In this document: positions 25,939-35,485 of the stretch, piece after piece | Layout of the letters: each line of letters begins with the position of its first letter | How positions within the stretch are numbered: position 1 is the first letter of the stretch | DNA from: Sediminitomix flava | Lineage (GTDB): Bacteria; Bacteroidota; Bacteroidia; Cytophagales; Flammeovirgaceae | NCBI RefSeq assembly: GCF_003149185.1 | Contig: NZ_QGDO01000002.1 | Coordinates: forward strand, 1,116,001 to 1,180,000 | DNA length: 64,000 nt | Direction: 5' to 3' | Translations under genes and position numbers: made by a program | Notes under the pieces: generated by a model | Databases searched by the model: none | What the model was told of the DNA's origin: nothing | The model's input: only the letters and a program-made list of their open reading frames with translations

Positions 25939-27375
25939 TCAATCTGCTTTTTCCTCTAAATTATACTTCTCTTCTCTCACTACTTTGATGTGTTCTCCAG
26001 GCTCTAATGGATCAGAGATTTCTTTTTTATCATTAATGATCACCGTCAGACTATCTTTTAAGATATTCTCTTCTCGATGGACAAACTCATTCAATGATTC
26101 GTTATGTAAAACTGTGCCTACTCGTAGTAACTTATACTTAATATCATTTTTCTCTTCTGAAGTTAAGGTCCGTAAACTGCCCACAGACTTTTCTAAGTAG
26201 TAGCGGTACTTTATAGGAGTTATACCTATAATTTTAAATAAGTGCTCTCCTAAAGGTAACCACAATACATAGGCATGAACTAAACCCTGTGCGGTCTTCT
26301 CGCTAAAAGAAATCAAATAACCTTTCTTTCCTTCAACCTCATAAACTTCTGCGGCATCCATTTTTTGTGCATATTCTTTAGGGATACTATCTAAAAAAGC
26401 TTGACCTGCTGCTTCAGGAGTTACGGAACTAGAGTCAAGAGCTAAAACCAGTGCTGCTTCATGTTGGGGATGAATCGCTGTTAGTGTTTCGGGTTTATTT
26501 TCAACAATCCAACCTTCGGGGAAAATAATGCTAAAATCTAAGACAGGATGTATAAATTGGTTTGCATCACAAATCCCTGTTAAGGGCGAATCTCCTACAA
26601 CCAAGCTATCCCATTCATACAAAAAATCAGAGGATTCGTGAGGTCTTCTAGGGCTATCCTTCAATTTATGAATCTCCTTATTAATCTTAGAAATCCGATC
26701 TGGCGTATAAGGATGATCATTGAAGTAACTTTTCTTCTCTTCGTTTCCTGTGGCAACTTCTATAGCTGAAGACATTCGTCCTAAAATCGAATTCATAGCA
26801 GAAGGATCATAACCCGCTTTTGCAGCTAATTTAATTCCCTCAACGTCTGCTTCAGTTTCAAATTTCCGACCATAGGATGCAAATAACAATGCGTTCGATG
26901 TTTGAATCGGGGCATTGAACAAGGCTCCTAAATCTCTACTGAAAATCCCTAAAATATTACCTGGTACTTCTAATAACTTGGGCAGAATACTTTTTTTCAT
27001 CTGCTTGATGGTATGCCGATGATTTGAATGAATGATTTCATGTCCAATAATACAGGCCAATTCATCTTCTGTTTCAAGCAAAGGAATAATCCCTGTCGTC
27101 ACATAAATATAGCCACCTGGCAGTGCGAAGGCATTGGGCATTTCATCGGGTACAATCTGAAACTGGTAATCGAACAAAGGTTTATCTAATTCGGCTACCA
27201 AACGCTCACCTACACGCTGCAAGTAAGCCGTCTTTATCGCATCTGGATAAATCCCCATTTCTCGGGCTACTGCTTGTGCATTTTCTTGCCCTAATTTTTT
27301 GTCAAGGTCTATACTTTGTGAAACGCTAAGAAAACTATTAAATAGGAAGATTAGCACAAAAGTTAGAAATCGCAT
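25939..27375 (-). CDS. Exported M48-family zinc metalloprotease
   Basis: 478 residues with a signal peptide (MRFLTFVLIFLFNSFLSVSQ). The zinc site is HEIIH (112-116), followed by a helix and the third ligand in ETEADVEGIKLA. NAFALPGGYIYV (81-92) is the strand preceding the active helix in M48 proteases of the BepA/LoiP type, which act in envelope protein quality control. The C-terminal 220 residues include a region about FSIIFPEGWIVENKPET that resembles small periplasmic lipid- or protein-binding domains, plus a basic/acidic tail with no clear homology. No TPR repeats are visible, unlike BepA. Monocistronic. Confidence 0.9.
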   Translation of the reverse strand: MRFLTFVLIFLFNSFLSVSQSIDLDKKLGQENAQAVAREMGIYPDAIKTAYLQRVGERLVAELDKPLFDYQFQIVPDEMPNAFALPGGYIYVTTGIIPLLETEDELACIIGHEIIHSNHRHTIKQMKKSILPKLLEVPGNILGIFSRDLGALFNAPIQTSNALLFASYGRKFETEADVEGIKLAAKAGYDPSAMNSILGRMSSAIEVATGNEEKKSYFNDHPYTPDRISKINKEIHKLKDSPRRPHESSDFLYEWDSLVVGDSPLTGICDANQFIHPVLDFSIIFPEGWIVENKPETLTAIHPQHEAALVLALDSSSVTPEAAGQAFLDSIPKEYAQKMDAAEVYEVEGKKGYLISFSEKTAQGLVHAYVLWLPLGEHLFKIIGITPIKYRYYLEKSVGSLRTLTSEEKNDIKYKLLRVGTVLHNESLNEFVHREENILKDSLTVIINDKKEISDPLEPGEHIKVVREEKYNLEEKAD

Positions 27376-27491
27376 AGGCTTACATTTGTATTCACTCTAT
27401 AATTAAAGAGAACAATAGCCTTGTTGAAAAAGAAACTTCGAACTCAGTATCTGAATCAATAACCATAAAAACACTTCTATTCTACATATTT

Positions 27492-28235
27492 CTAGTCATC
27501 CATTCCTTGCCAAAGTAAAGCCTCCCACTGCAACTCGGTCAGTGTATTGGAAAGCTCATGATGTAACTTGACATATGCTCCAAAGGATTGACGGTCTAGC
27601 TGATTGATTTTCTCTTTTAGCTGATTAAACTCTTTAGCTGTAGCATATTTATCACTCAAAACTTTATTGTCCTCTATATTAATAGGAGCATATTCTTCAG
27701 CCAGTATGCTTGCCTGTTCTTGAAAATCTAAAACGATATTTTCTAGCTTTTTTTGTTCTTGCTCATCCCCTATAATTCGCTTAATCTGACTGGACATATC
27801 TTCAACAGATTTTTGAAGCTCTTTCAAATAATCCGTTTGACGATAACGCGTCTTTTTAAACTCATGCTGCAACTCAACCAACATTTTATCCCATTCCTCA
27901 CTAGAAATCAGTTCTCGAATTTTAATTCCTTGACTAATCGCCAAATCAGCTCGCTGATCTCTGACAGAGATATAGTCTTCGTAAACATCCCATAGCTGCT
28001 CCCGAGACGAACCTTTATCCAGAAATAGATTTTCTAATGTGATTGCTAACTTTTCTTCTTTTTTCTGAATACGCTTGTCTGTCTTATTATGATAATTCAC
28101 GATAGCCATAATTTCATCCAAACGCTGTTCTTCTGTGATATATTTTTTTAGAATACCCTTTGTTTTTGGATGTATAAGTTGATGTTCAAAACCATTGCCG
28201 AGTAAGAAAAAGGAAAATAAAAGTGTCCAAAACAT
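27492..28235 (-). CDS. Exported helical protein of unknown function
   Basis: 247 residues starting with a hydrophobic leader (MFWTLLFSFFLLGNGFE). The remainder is charged and almost entirely helical (coiled-coil-like EKLAITLENLF, LKELQKSVEDMSSQI, FNQLKEKINQLD) and ends in LSNTLTELQWEALLWQG. The pattern of long helices with an LTxxQ-like end recalls Spy/CpxP-type periplasmic stress proteins, but the match is weak. It is divergent from the ECF sigma gene at 28495, which makes a regulatory or stress link plausible. Confidence 0.52.
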   Translation of the reverse strand: MFWTLLFSFFLLGNGFEHQLIHPKTKGILKKYITEEQRLDEIMAIVNYHNKTDKRIQKKEEKLAITLENLFLDKGSSREQLWDVYEDYISVRDQRADLAISQGIKIRELISSEEWDKMLVELQHEFKKTRYRQTDYLKELQKSVEDMSSQIKRIIGDEQEQKKLENIVLDFQEQASILAEEYAPINIEDNKVLSDKYATAKEFNQLKEKINQLDRQSFGAYVKLHHELSNTLTELQWEALLWQGMDD

Positions 28236-28494
28236 GCTTTTTAAATATTGCCTGTTTTCTAAACATCAATTGTAGAATACTTATTCTAAAAAGGTTTAAT
28301 TTTAACGACGTATTTTTTAGCTATACATCTGATTTAAAAAAAAATTAGATTTTTTTTTCTGACTACTGTAACAAAACTGAAAGTAGTGTTACTAACCATT
28401 TTAGAAAGACAAAGAATTAGCTACTCTACGGTCAATTACTCCTGTAAGGCATGCACAGGTGTATTTTTTCTCAAACGAAAACAATTCAATCATT

Positions 28495-28992
28495 GTGAAA
28501 CAAGATACAATAACGAATGAATTCTTAGATCTGCTCGAGAAGCACCAAGGTATCGTTCATAAGGTTTGTAGAATATATGAGAGAGCGGAAGAAGATAGAA
28601 AGGATTTATTTCAACAAATCATTTGCAATGCCTGGCAAGGTTATCAGCGATTCAGAAAAGATGCTCAGTTTTCTACTTGGCTTCATAAGGTAGCCTTGAA
28701 TACAGCACTTTCTTATAAAAGAAAAACGGAGCATCAAGCAAGCACGAAACAAATGGATTCATTGGACAAGGTCTATCATATTGCCGAAAAAGGACAAGAA
28801 CCGATGCCTTATGAAGACCTTTACAGTGCCATTGCTCAACTGAACAAAGTAGAGAAGGCGATCATTTTTCTATACCTAGAAGACAAGTCTTATCAAGACA
28901 TTGCCGAGATCACAGGTATTACAGAAGGAAACTTGAGAGTTAAGCTGAATCGTATTCGTAAAAAGCTCAAATTAATCTTAGAAACATCATGA
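28495..28992 (+). CDS. ECF-type RNA polymerase sigma factor
   Basis: Region 2 is recognisable (EDRKDLFQQIICNAWQGYQR, then AQFSTWLHKVALNTALSYKR), as is the region 4 helix-turn-helix (LEDKSYQDIAEITGITEGNL, then RVKLNRIRKKLK). I start it at the GTG at 28495 (KQDTITNEFLDLLEKH follows), which gives the usual length of about 165. A longer frame from a GTG at 28459 adds 12 unconserved residues. It overlaps the next gene by 4 bases (ATGA), so the membrane protein downstream is likely its regulator. No other sigma-regulated promoter could be defined. Confidence 0.86.
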   Translation: MKQDTITNEFLDLLEKHQGIVHKVCRIYERAEEDRKDLFQQIICNAWQGYQRFRKDAQFSTWLHKVALNTALSYKRKTEHQASTKQMDSLDKVYHIAEKGQEPMPYEDLYSAIAQLNKVEKAIIFLYLEDKSYQDIAEITGITEGNLRVKLNRIRKKLKLILETS

Positions 28993-29603
28993 ACGAATTA
29001 GATATATTAAAACAGCAGTGGCAAAACTTAAATGCCGCTGAAGAAAATAAAAAAGAAAGTAAAGATTCTTTACAACAACAGATAAAAGCACAGGCAGATA
29101 CAGCTTGGGGGAAACTGAAAAAATTCTCTTTCTGGGATTCAACTTTGGGAATGCTTGTCTTTGTGGTTGGGATGATTGCCTCTACGCTTTATACTACTGA
29201 GATTGGGATAAAGATTGCATCTATAGCTCTTTGTTTTTTGATTATCGCGATCGGAATCTACAATCTTTATTTCCTCAGATGGGCAGATCGTTTATTTATG
29301 AATGGAGATAGCATTAATGAAACCTATTCGATCTTGGGTAAAAAACTCAGAAGAAATTACAACATCACTTGTATGAGTCTTTTAGTTATGGCTCCTGTCA
29401 TTCACTTTATCAGTATGCTTTGGGGAATGGATATGGCCATGGATGCTGATAAAGAATTCACATCCAAAATGTACCTCATTGCACTTGGAGGTTCTATTTT
29501 ACTGGGTCCAATTTACTTCGTACTTGTCAGAAAGTATCTGCTAGAAAAGTTCTATCTCCCAAAAATTGAAGCAATAGAAGAAGTAAACCAATCATTAGTC
29601 TAA
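28989..29603 (+). CDS. Membrane protein coupled to the ECF sigma factor, candidate anti-sigma factor
   Basis: 204 residues. A charged N-terminus of about 50 residues (MNELDILKQQWQNLNAAEEN) is followed by two membrane helices (about 51-90) and a second pair (about 123-175). The layout (cytosolic helical head, then membrane segments) and the 4-base overlap with the sigma gene suggest sigma sequestration. No zinc anti-sigma motif (HxxxCxxC) is present. I do not recognise the family, so the function is inference from context. Confidence 0.62.
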   Translation: MNELDILKQQWQNLNAAEENKKESKDSLQQQIKAQADTAWGKLKKFSFWDSTLGMLVFVVGMIASTLYTTEIGIKIASIALCFLIIAIGIYNLYFLRWADRLFMNGDSINETYSILGKKLRRNYNITCMSLLVMAPVIHFISMLWGMDMAMDADKEFTSKMYLIALGGSILLGPIYFVLVRKYLLEKFYLPKIEAIEEVNQSLV

Positions 29604-29632
29604 ATTTTTTACCTACTCAAATTTTAAAAATC

Positions 29633-30544
29633 ATGTTTGAAAAAGCACTTATCGGAAAAAATAATATTTGGAAATATATTCTAGTTCTATTTTTAGTATT
29701 TGTTTGTACGCAAGTCATATCTGGAGTTCTATTGTTTTCGACTTTAGGCAATGAAGGAATTGTAGCGCTGAGTAATGGGAATTATGAATTTTTATATGCA
29801 CAAGGTTTTAGTAAGAACCTGATTTATGCCTTATTCCTTTCTCCTTTTGTAGGTGGATTCTTTGCCTTTCTAGGGTTAATTAAATGGATTCAGAAAAAAT
29901 CTTTCACAAGTATCAGTACAGGAGCTTCAAAATTCAGATGGAAACGATTCATGTTTGGTTTTGACATTTGGGCAGTACTTTGGCTTTGTGTTTTCGGACT
30001 TGGTCTTTTAGCAGCTCCCGAAGATTACACTTTCCAATTTGATTTGCAGAAGTTCGCTATCCTTGCTCTGATCTCTATTTTATTTCTTCCTTTACAAACA
30101 GGACTTGAAGAACTTTTATTCAGAGGATATTTACTACAAGGTTTTCAGCTTCTAACCAAATCAAAAATTGCTTCGGTTCTTATCACTTCTGTGCTTTTTG
30201 CACTTCTTCACCTTGCAAACCCTGAAGTAGAAGCATTTGGTTTTTGGTTGTCAATGGGAACGTACTTGAGTTTAGGACTTCTTTTTGGCTTACTAACCTT
30301 AAAGGATGATGGACTAGAACTCGCTTGGGGTATCCACTGTGCCAACAATCTGTTAGTTGCACTTTTGGTTTCTCATAAAGATGCCGCATTCCAAACCGAT
30401 GCACTTACTTTGGCTACAAATGTAGAACCTGTGGAAGGACTGATTAGTATAGTGATCATGGCTATTATTACTTACTTTGCTTGTCACAAACTATTGGGTT
30501 GGAATAAGAAAAAAGAAGCAAAAGAAACATTAGCAGAAGTCTAA
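29633..30544 (+). CDS. CPBP-family intramembrane metalloprotease (CAAX-like)
   Basis: 303 residues with about eight membrane segments. The CPBP motif 1 EELLFRG (159-165) and motif 2, with His193 in FALLHLANP, are intact; a further His lies in AWGIHCANN (about 235). The family includes Rce1-like proteases, and many bacterial members have unknown substrates. It follows the sigma/anti-sigma pair by 29 bases and is followed by a terminator, so all three probably form one unit. Cleavage of the putative anti-sigma factor would be an attractive role, but this is inference. Confidence 0.86.
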   Translation: MFEKALIGKNNIWKYILVLFLVFVCTQVISGVLLFSTLGNEGIVALSNGNYEFLYAQGFSKNLIYALFLSPFVGGFFAFLGLIKWIQKKSFTSISTGASKFRWKRFMFGFDIWAVLWLCVFGLGLLAAPEDYTFQFDLQKFAILALISILFLPLQTGLEELLFRGYLLQGFQLLTKSKIASVLITSVLFALLHLANPEVEAFGFWLSMGTYLSLGLLFGLLTLKDDGLELAWGIHCANNLLVALLVSHKDAAFQTDALTLATNVEPVEGLISIVIMAIITYFACHKLLGWNKKKEAKETLAEV

Positions 30545-30570
30545 ATCATATTTTTCAGCAAATACGAATA

Positions 30571-30606
30571 GGGTTATCTCAAACAAAATTGAGATAACCC
30601 TTTTTT
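30571..30606 (+). terminator. Rho-independent terminator after the CPBP gene
   Basis: GGGTTATCTCAA/TTGAGATAACCC, 6-base loop, followed by TTTTTT; 26 bases past the stop. Confidence 0.9.
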
Positions 30607-30832
30607 ACTTATTAAAATGTGCCTTGAAACTTAAAGTTTAGAAATAATCAATCTAAATGATCTAACTCATTCTCACAAAGAACTTATCAACACATTTCCT
30701 CTTCAGAACTAAATATTAAAAGTAGAACTTATACTTAAAATCTTCTTTTGCCTGCCAACTTATTTCTATATTGAATAAAGCCCAAAACAAGAAGGCTAAG
30801 AATTAGTTTTCTAGTAAACAAGTCCAGAAACT

Positions 30833-31933
30833 ATGATTGGTTACCGATTCTCAAACTATATACCCGAACAGAGTCAAGAAGGAGAACCTTTTGACCAACT
30901 TCTAAAAATATTCTTAGAGCTTATCACCATCACTAGTGGCGATGTGAGTGAAACCATGAGCTGGCTCAACAATTTGGATCGTCAGTACAATCTGACCACA
31001 GATGATTATGGCATAGGAGATTTTTACGAAGACCTAAAGAAAAAAGGATACATCAAAGAAAATCCGCAAGATGGCAAAGCACAAATCACAGCCAAAAGTG
31101 AAGGAAACATCCGAAAAAGTGCTTTAGAAGAGATATTTGGGAAACTCAAAAAGAAAAACCGAGGAGGACATAAAACACCCTATAGCGGTACGACTGGTGA
31201 TGAGTTTTCGACGGATAGAAGATCTTATGAGTTTGGAGATTCGCTAGGACAAATCTCCATGACAGACTCTATCAGAAATGCACAAATCAACCACGGAATT
31301 GGCAGTTTTTCAATCACTGAAGATGATTTGGAAGTCTATGAAAAGGAATATTATACACAAACTTCTACAGTTTTGATGATTGATATTTCTCACTCCATGA
31401 TTCTCTATGGTGAAGACAGAATTACCCCTGCCAAAAAAGTGGCAATGGCATTATCCGAACTGATTACCAGAAAATACAAAAAGGATACACTAGATATTAT
31501 TGTCTTCGGAAATGACTCATGGCAAATTGATATTAAAGACTTGCCATACCTTCAAGTAGGTCCTTACCATACCAATACTGTAGCAGGTTTGGAACTAGCC
31601 CTTGATATTTTACGAAGAAGAAAAACGGCCAATAAGCAGATTTTTATGATTACCGATGGGAAACCTTCTTGTATAAAAGAAGGCATCAATTATTATAAAA
31701 ACAGTTTTGGTTTAGATCGAAAGATTGTCAACAAAACCCTCACACTTGCAGCACAAGCTCGCCGACTCAAAATCCCGATTACGACCTTTATGATTGCCTC
31801 TGACCCATACCTCCAACAATTTGTGAGGGAGTTTACAGAAGTCAATAATGGAAATGCCTACTTCAGTGGCTTACAAGGTTTGGGAGACCTCATCTTTGAA
31901 GATTACAAGAGGAATAAAAAGAAAAGAATGTAA
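30833..31933 (+). CDS. VWA-domain protein paired with a MoxR/chelatase-type ATPase
   Basis: 366 residues, no signal peptide. The N-terminal 170 residues are helical and charged (KKKNRGGHKTPYSG in the middle). The VWA domain starts at about 175 with the MIDAS motif MIDISHSM (Asp184, Ser186, Ser188) and continues with FMITDGKPSC. It lies 46 bases before the AAA ATPase gene. Such cytosolic VWA/ATPase pairs act like Mg-chelatase D/I or MoxR/VWA systems that load metals or remodel complexes. Its client is not visible in the neighbourhood. Confidence 0.8.
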   Translation: MIGYRFSNYIPEQSQEGEPFDQLLKIFLELITITSGDVSETMSWLNNLDRQYNLTTDDYGIGDFYEDLKKKGYIKENPQDGKAQITAKSEGNIRKSALEEIFGKLKKKNRGGHKTPYSGTTGDEFSTDRRSYEFGDSLGQISMTDSIRNAQINHGIGSFSITEDDLEVYEKEYYTQTSTVLMIDISHSMILYGEDRITPAKKVAMALSELITRKYKKDTLDIIVFGNDSWQIDIKDLPYLQVGPYHTNTVAGLELALDILRRRKTANKQIFMITDGKPSCIKEGINYYKNSFGLDRKIVNKTLTLAAQARRLKIPITTFMIASDPYLQQFVREFTEVNNGNAYFSGLQGLGDLIFEDYKRNKKKRM

Positions 31934-31979
31934 TCTGACATTTAAAAATTAGATCAAGAAAACACACAATCAACAAAAT

Positions 31980-33500
31980 ATGACTAAGCAATTCAAAAAT
32001 TACTCAGAGCTTTCTGCTGAAGAAAAATTGCAGATCACAACGCTTGCTCAATTAAAGGCATCGGGTTATCAGCCAAAATCAGTAAAGCAAGAATTAAGAG
32101 ACAACCTTATTCATTGCCTTCAAAATAAAATCAATCCATTCCCTAGTATTTGGGGGTATGAAGATACTGTAATACCTGAGCTAGAACGTGCGATTCTTTC
32201 AATGCACAATATCAATTTATTGGGTTTGAGAGGTCAAGCGAAAACACGTATCGCTCGCTTGATGACGCACTTATTAGACGAATATATCCCTGTTGTAGAA
32301 GGCGCTGAATTGAATGACGATCCACTACAACCCTTATCTTGGTCGGCTAAACAAATCGTAGACGAAAAAGGAGACGATACGCCTATTTCTTGGTGGCATA
32401 GAGATGAACGATATACGGAAAAGTTAGCAACACCAGATGTAACTGTAGCTGACCTTATTGGTGATATCGACCCGATAAAAGCCGCTTCTATGCAATTAAG
32501 TTACGATGACGAAAGAGTGATTCACTACGGGTTAGTTCCTCGTTCGCATCGTTCTATTTTTGTAATTAATGAGTTACCCGATTTACAGGCTCGAATTCAA
32601 GTAGCGCTGTTCAATATTCTTCAAGAAGGTGATATTCAAATTAGAGGTTTCAAAATCCGATTACCATTGGATATTCAGTTTGTGTTTACAGCAAATCCAG
32701 AAGATTATACCAATAGAGGTAGTATCGTGACACCTTTGAAAGACCGTATCGAAAGTCAGATCATCACACACTACCCTCACTCTATTGAGATTGGGAAAAA
32801 GATTACAGAGCAAGAAGCTCAAGTCAAACCAGCACAGAAAGAAAACATCAAGATCAGTCCTCTGGCTCAAGACTTAATCGAACAGATTGCCTTTGAAGCT
32901 CGCCACAGTGAATATGTAGATGAGAAAAGTGGTGTATCGGCACGTCTTACCATTTCTGCCTACGAAAATCTTTACTCTAGTGCTGAACGCAGAATGTTGA
33001 TCAATGGAGAAAGCAGTACACATATCCGTCTTTCAGACTTTGTTGGTACTATTCCTGCAATTACTGGTAAAATTGAGTTGGTTTATGAAGGCGAACAAGA
33101 AGGTGCCGATGCTGTTGCTCAAAACCTTTTTGGTAAAGCCATCAGAACAATGTTTACACAGTACTTTCCTTCTCCCGAAGATGTACGTAAAGCGGAGCAA
33201 AATCCATATCGAGAAATCATTCAGTGGTTTGGAAAAGGAAACACACTTGATTTATTGAATGATTTAAGTGATAAAGAATTTAAGAAAAGTCTAAATAATA
33301 TTCCGTCATTGAAGGATACCGTAACGAGTCATCATAAAAATGTAAATAGTGACTTAGAATTTTTCATGGAATTCATTTTGCATGGTCTATCTGAATACTC
33401 ACAACTCAGTAAAAAGACACTGATTTCAAAGACGCAGTTCTCTGACTTACTTAGTGGAATGCTTAACTTTGAAGCTCCTGATGAAGATGATTTCCAATAG
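31980..33500 (+). CDS. AAA+ ATPase of the Mg-chelatase/MoxR type
   Basis: 506 residues. Walker A is GLRGQAKTR (82-90) and Walker B ends in NE instead of DE (SIFVINELPDL, about 188-198). It has the segment IQVALFNILQEGDIQIRGF and sensor FTANPEDYTNRG, followed by an arginine-rich TPLKDRIES. The NE form and ANPEDYTNRG segment are characteristic of a bacterial subfamily related to ChlI. The C-terminal 200 residues are helical. The gene directly follows its VWA partner and is closed by a terminator, so the two form a self-contained module. Confidence 0.82.
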   Translation: MTKQFKNYSELSAEEKLQITTLAQLKASGYQPKSVKQELRDNLIHCLQNKINPFPSIWGYEDTVIPELERAILSMHNINLLGLRGQAKTRIARLMTHLLDEYIPVVEGAELNDDPLQPLSWSAKQIVDEKGDDTPISWWHRDERYTEKLATPDVTVADLIGDIDPIKAASMQLSYDDERVIHYGLVPRSHRSIFVINELPDLQARIQVALFNILQEGDIQIRGFKIRLPLDIQFVFTANPEDYTNRGSIVTPLKDRIESQIITHYPHSIEIGKKITEQEAQVKPAQKENIKISPLAQDLIEQIAFEARHSEYVDEKSGVSARLTISAYENLYSSAERRMLINGESSTHIRLSDFVGTIPAITGKIELVYEGEQEGADAVAQNLFGKAIRTMFTQYFPSPEDVRKAEQNPYREIIQWFGKGNTLDLLNDLSDKEFKKSLNNIPSLKDTVTSHHKNVNSDLEFFMEFILHGLSEYSQLSKKTLISKTQFSDLLSGMLNFEAPDEDDFQ

Positions 33501-33519
33501 ACTACCTTCTTCAAATATT

Positions 33520-33553
33520 AAAAAATGCTCACTGAATACAGTGGGCATTTTTT
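33520..33553 (+). terminator. Rho-independent terminator after the AAA ATPase gene
   Basis: AAAAAATGCTCACTG/CAGTGGGCATTTTTT with a 4-base loop, 20 bases past the stop. Confidence 0.88.
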
Positions 33554-33785
33554 ATCACCTCACAACCGTAAACACCTCTAATTAAAGCATATACGCGATA
33601 TTTCGATGAATAAATAATCCTATTTTTGATTTGGATTTACATTATTCAAATCCGATCTTCGTTCGTAACAGATAAGATACATTCAGTGGATTAGGAATCG
33701 TCATTTCAGGTAAGTGATTAAACCTGAATATTTTTTGAATACTATCACTTTTATGTGAATCATATTTTTAACACTAACTATTACA

Positions 33786-35213
33786 ATGGGGTCAATTATC
33801 TCTAAACTACAAGAGCATCTCTTCTCAGATAGGCTCGATGAAAAAGTACTATCACAAAAATCGGAAACACTTGTCACAAACATGTTCTCCACAACTTTTT
33901 GTGCTATTGCATTTACTATTATTTTTTGGTCAATTAACTTTAAAATAGCTGCAGTTTTAGTTCTGTTTTATTGTATTGCACATGGGATATTAATTTCAAC
34001 CCTTTACCGAAAAGAGTTGGCATATAATTTAGTTGTGAATATTCACCTCACGCTCACATACTTCTTATTTTATGTCATCTGTTTTTATAGTGGAGGTGCC
34101 AAATCTGCATTTTTTGTATGGTTTATGAACTTAATCAGTGCCGCTTTTTGGTACTACAACAGTAAGTTTGCCCTAAAAAGTATTATCACGGTTGTATTGC
34201 TTTATTTTACTTTAGTTGGCATTGACTTTTTTGACTTACACGACATGAGTAGTCAAATACCTCAAGAGTATCAGTCTTATTTCATCTATGCCTGTATTCT
34301 TGGCTTTATCTTAATATCGTATACTTTCCAAGGAAAATTTGACGGAGCACTTTTAAATGCTAGAAAAAACGAAAAGAAGTTAAATGAAGAAATTCTCGCT
34401 CAAAATGAAGAATTAAATCAACAACAAGAGGAAATATTAGCACAGAATGAGCGTCTGTCTATTTCCAATGAGCTGATTGAAAGTAGCTTGAATTATGCAC
34501 AGCGTATTCAAAATTCACTTCTCACACAACAGAATGAAATTGGAAAGTACTTCCAAGGTTGTTTTGTTATCAATAAACCAAAACACACAGTAGGAGGTGA
34601 TTTTTATTGGTTTAGTCCTATAGAGAATATCCGTATTTTTATTCTAGCAGATTGTACGGGACACGGTGTACCTGGAGCATTACTTACAATGTTGGGTCAT
34701 AATATTTTAGATCAAATTATTCAAAAGGAAAAAATCTATACCCCATCTCATATTCTTGAAGAATTGGATAAAAGGTTAAGAAAAAAGCTTAATCATCACA
34801 TAAATGATGGGATGGATATGAGTATCGTTCTGCTCAATCAAAAAGATCAATCTTATACTTTTGCAGGTGCAAAACAGAATTCGCTGCTAATTAATACCGA
34901 AGGAGAAATTGAGCGATTAAAAGGAGGAAAGTTCCCGATTGGTAGTGAGCAACACAAGAAAAAAACATATCACAACATTGAGGGAAAATACCAGAAAGGG
35001 CAAATGTTATATATGTACTCTGATGGTTTCCAAGATCAGTTTGGAGGGCCTGAAAATAAGAAGTACCTAAAGAAACGATTTAGAGAATTTTTATCAACAC
35101 TGACTACAAAATCAGTCGAGCAACAAAAAGATATTTTGGAAAAAGAGTTTACGGACTGGAAAGGACATCAAGCTCAAACCGATGATATCTTAGTTGTAGG
35201 TATCAAACTCTAA
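33786..35213 (+). CDS. Membrane-anchored SpoIIE/PP2C-type phosphatase
   Basis: 475 residues. About six membrane helices (residues 38-185) are followed by a coiled coil with a repeated heptad unit (EEILAQNEELNQQ, EEILAQNERLS; about 200-225). A SpoIIE phosphatase domain (240-475) carries metal-binding VGGDFYWF, LADCTGHGVPGALLTM, and the later YMYSDGFQDQFGG and QTDDILVVG. Such proteins dephosphorylate anti-sigma-factor antagonists in partner-switching systems. No antagonist or anti-sigma kinase gene is adjacent. Monocistronic, with a terminator behind it. Confidence 0.88.
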   Translation: MGSIISKLQEHLFSDRLDEKVLSQKSETLVTNMFSTTFCAIAFTIIFWSINFKIAAVLVLFYCIAHGILISTLYRKELAYNLVVNIHLTLTYFLFYVICFYSGGAKSAFFVWFMNLISAAFWYYNSKFALKSIITVVLLYFTLVGIDFFDLHDMSSQIPQEYQSYFIYACILGFILISYTFQGKFDGALLNARKNEKKLNEEILAQNEELNQQQEEILAQNERLSISNELIESSLNYAQRIQNSLLTQQNEIGKYFQGCFVINKPKHTVGGDFYWFSPIENIRIFILADCTGHGVPGALLTMLGHNILDQIIQKEKIYTPSHILEELDKRLRKKLNHHINDGMDMSIVLLNQKDQSYTFAGAKQNSLLINTEGEIERLKGGKFPIGSEQHKKKTYHNIEGKYQKGQMLYMYSDGFQDQFGGPENKKYLKKRFREFLSTLTTKSVEQQKDILEKEFTDWKGHQAQTDDILVVGIKL

Positions 35214-35223
35214 GGTATAAACT

Positions 35224-35257
35224 AAAAAAAGCTACCAAACCAACTGCGGTTTAGTAG
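35224..35257 (+). terminator. Rho-independent terminator after the SpoIIE gene
   Basis: AAAAAAAGCTAC-C-AAACC pairs with GGTTT-A-GTAGCTTTTTTT, one mismatch, 10 bases past the stop. Confidence 0.82.
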
Positions 35258-35282
35258 CTTTTTTTATTTCTCCTTCATGGAT

Positions 35283-35471
35283 TTAAATTACTTTATTCGT
35301 TTTTAAATCTCTATAGATTTCAATGGCTGCACTTATGATTGCTACGGCAAAACATGGTTGTGCGACAAACACGAATAAGAACATTAGAAGTGGTCCTGGC
35401 GAAATGATATATGGTACTGCAATAGCCATACCCACTATCACGAAAAGGCTTTCTATAAATATCTTTCTCAT
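35283..35471 (-). CDS. Small membrane protein, unknown function
   Basis: 62 residues with two hydrophobic helices (FIESLFVIVGMAIAVPYII and PLLMFLFVFVAQPCFAVAII) and a charged C-terminus (YRDLKTNKVI). It ends the minus-strand run of the tetraheme cytochrome and NapA-like genes, 14 bases after the cytochrome stop, so it may be the last gene of that operon. I do not recognise the family; short size lowers confidence. Confidence 0.5.
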   Translation of the reverse strand: MRKIFIESLFVIVGMAIAVPYIISPGPLLMFLFVFVAQPCFAVAIISAAIEIYRDLKTNKVI

Positions 35472-35485
35472 AGACTTAGCTTCAT

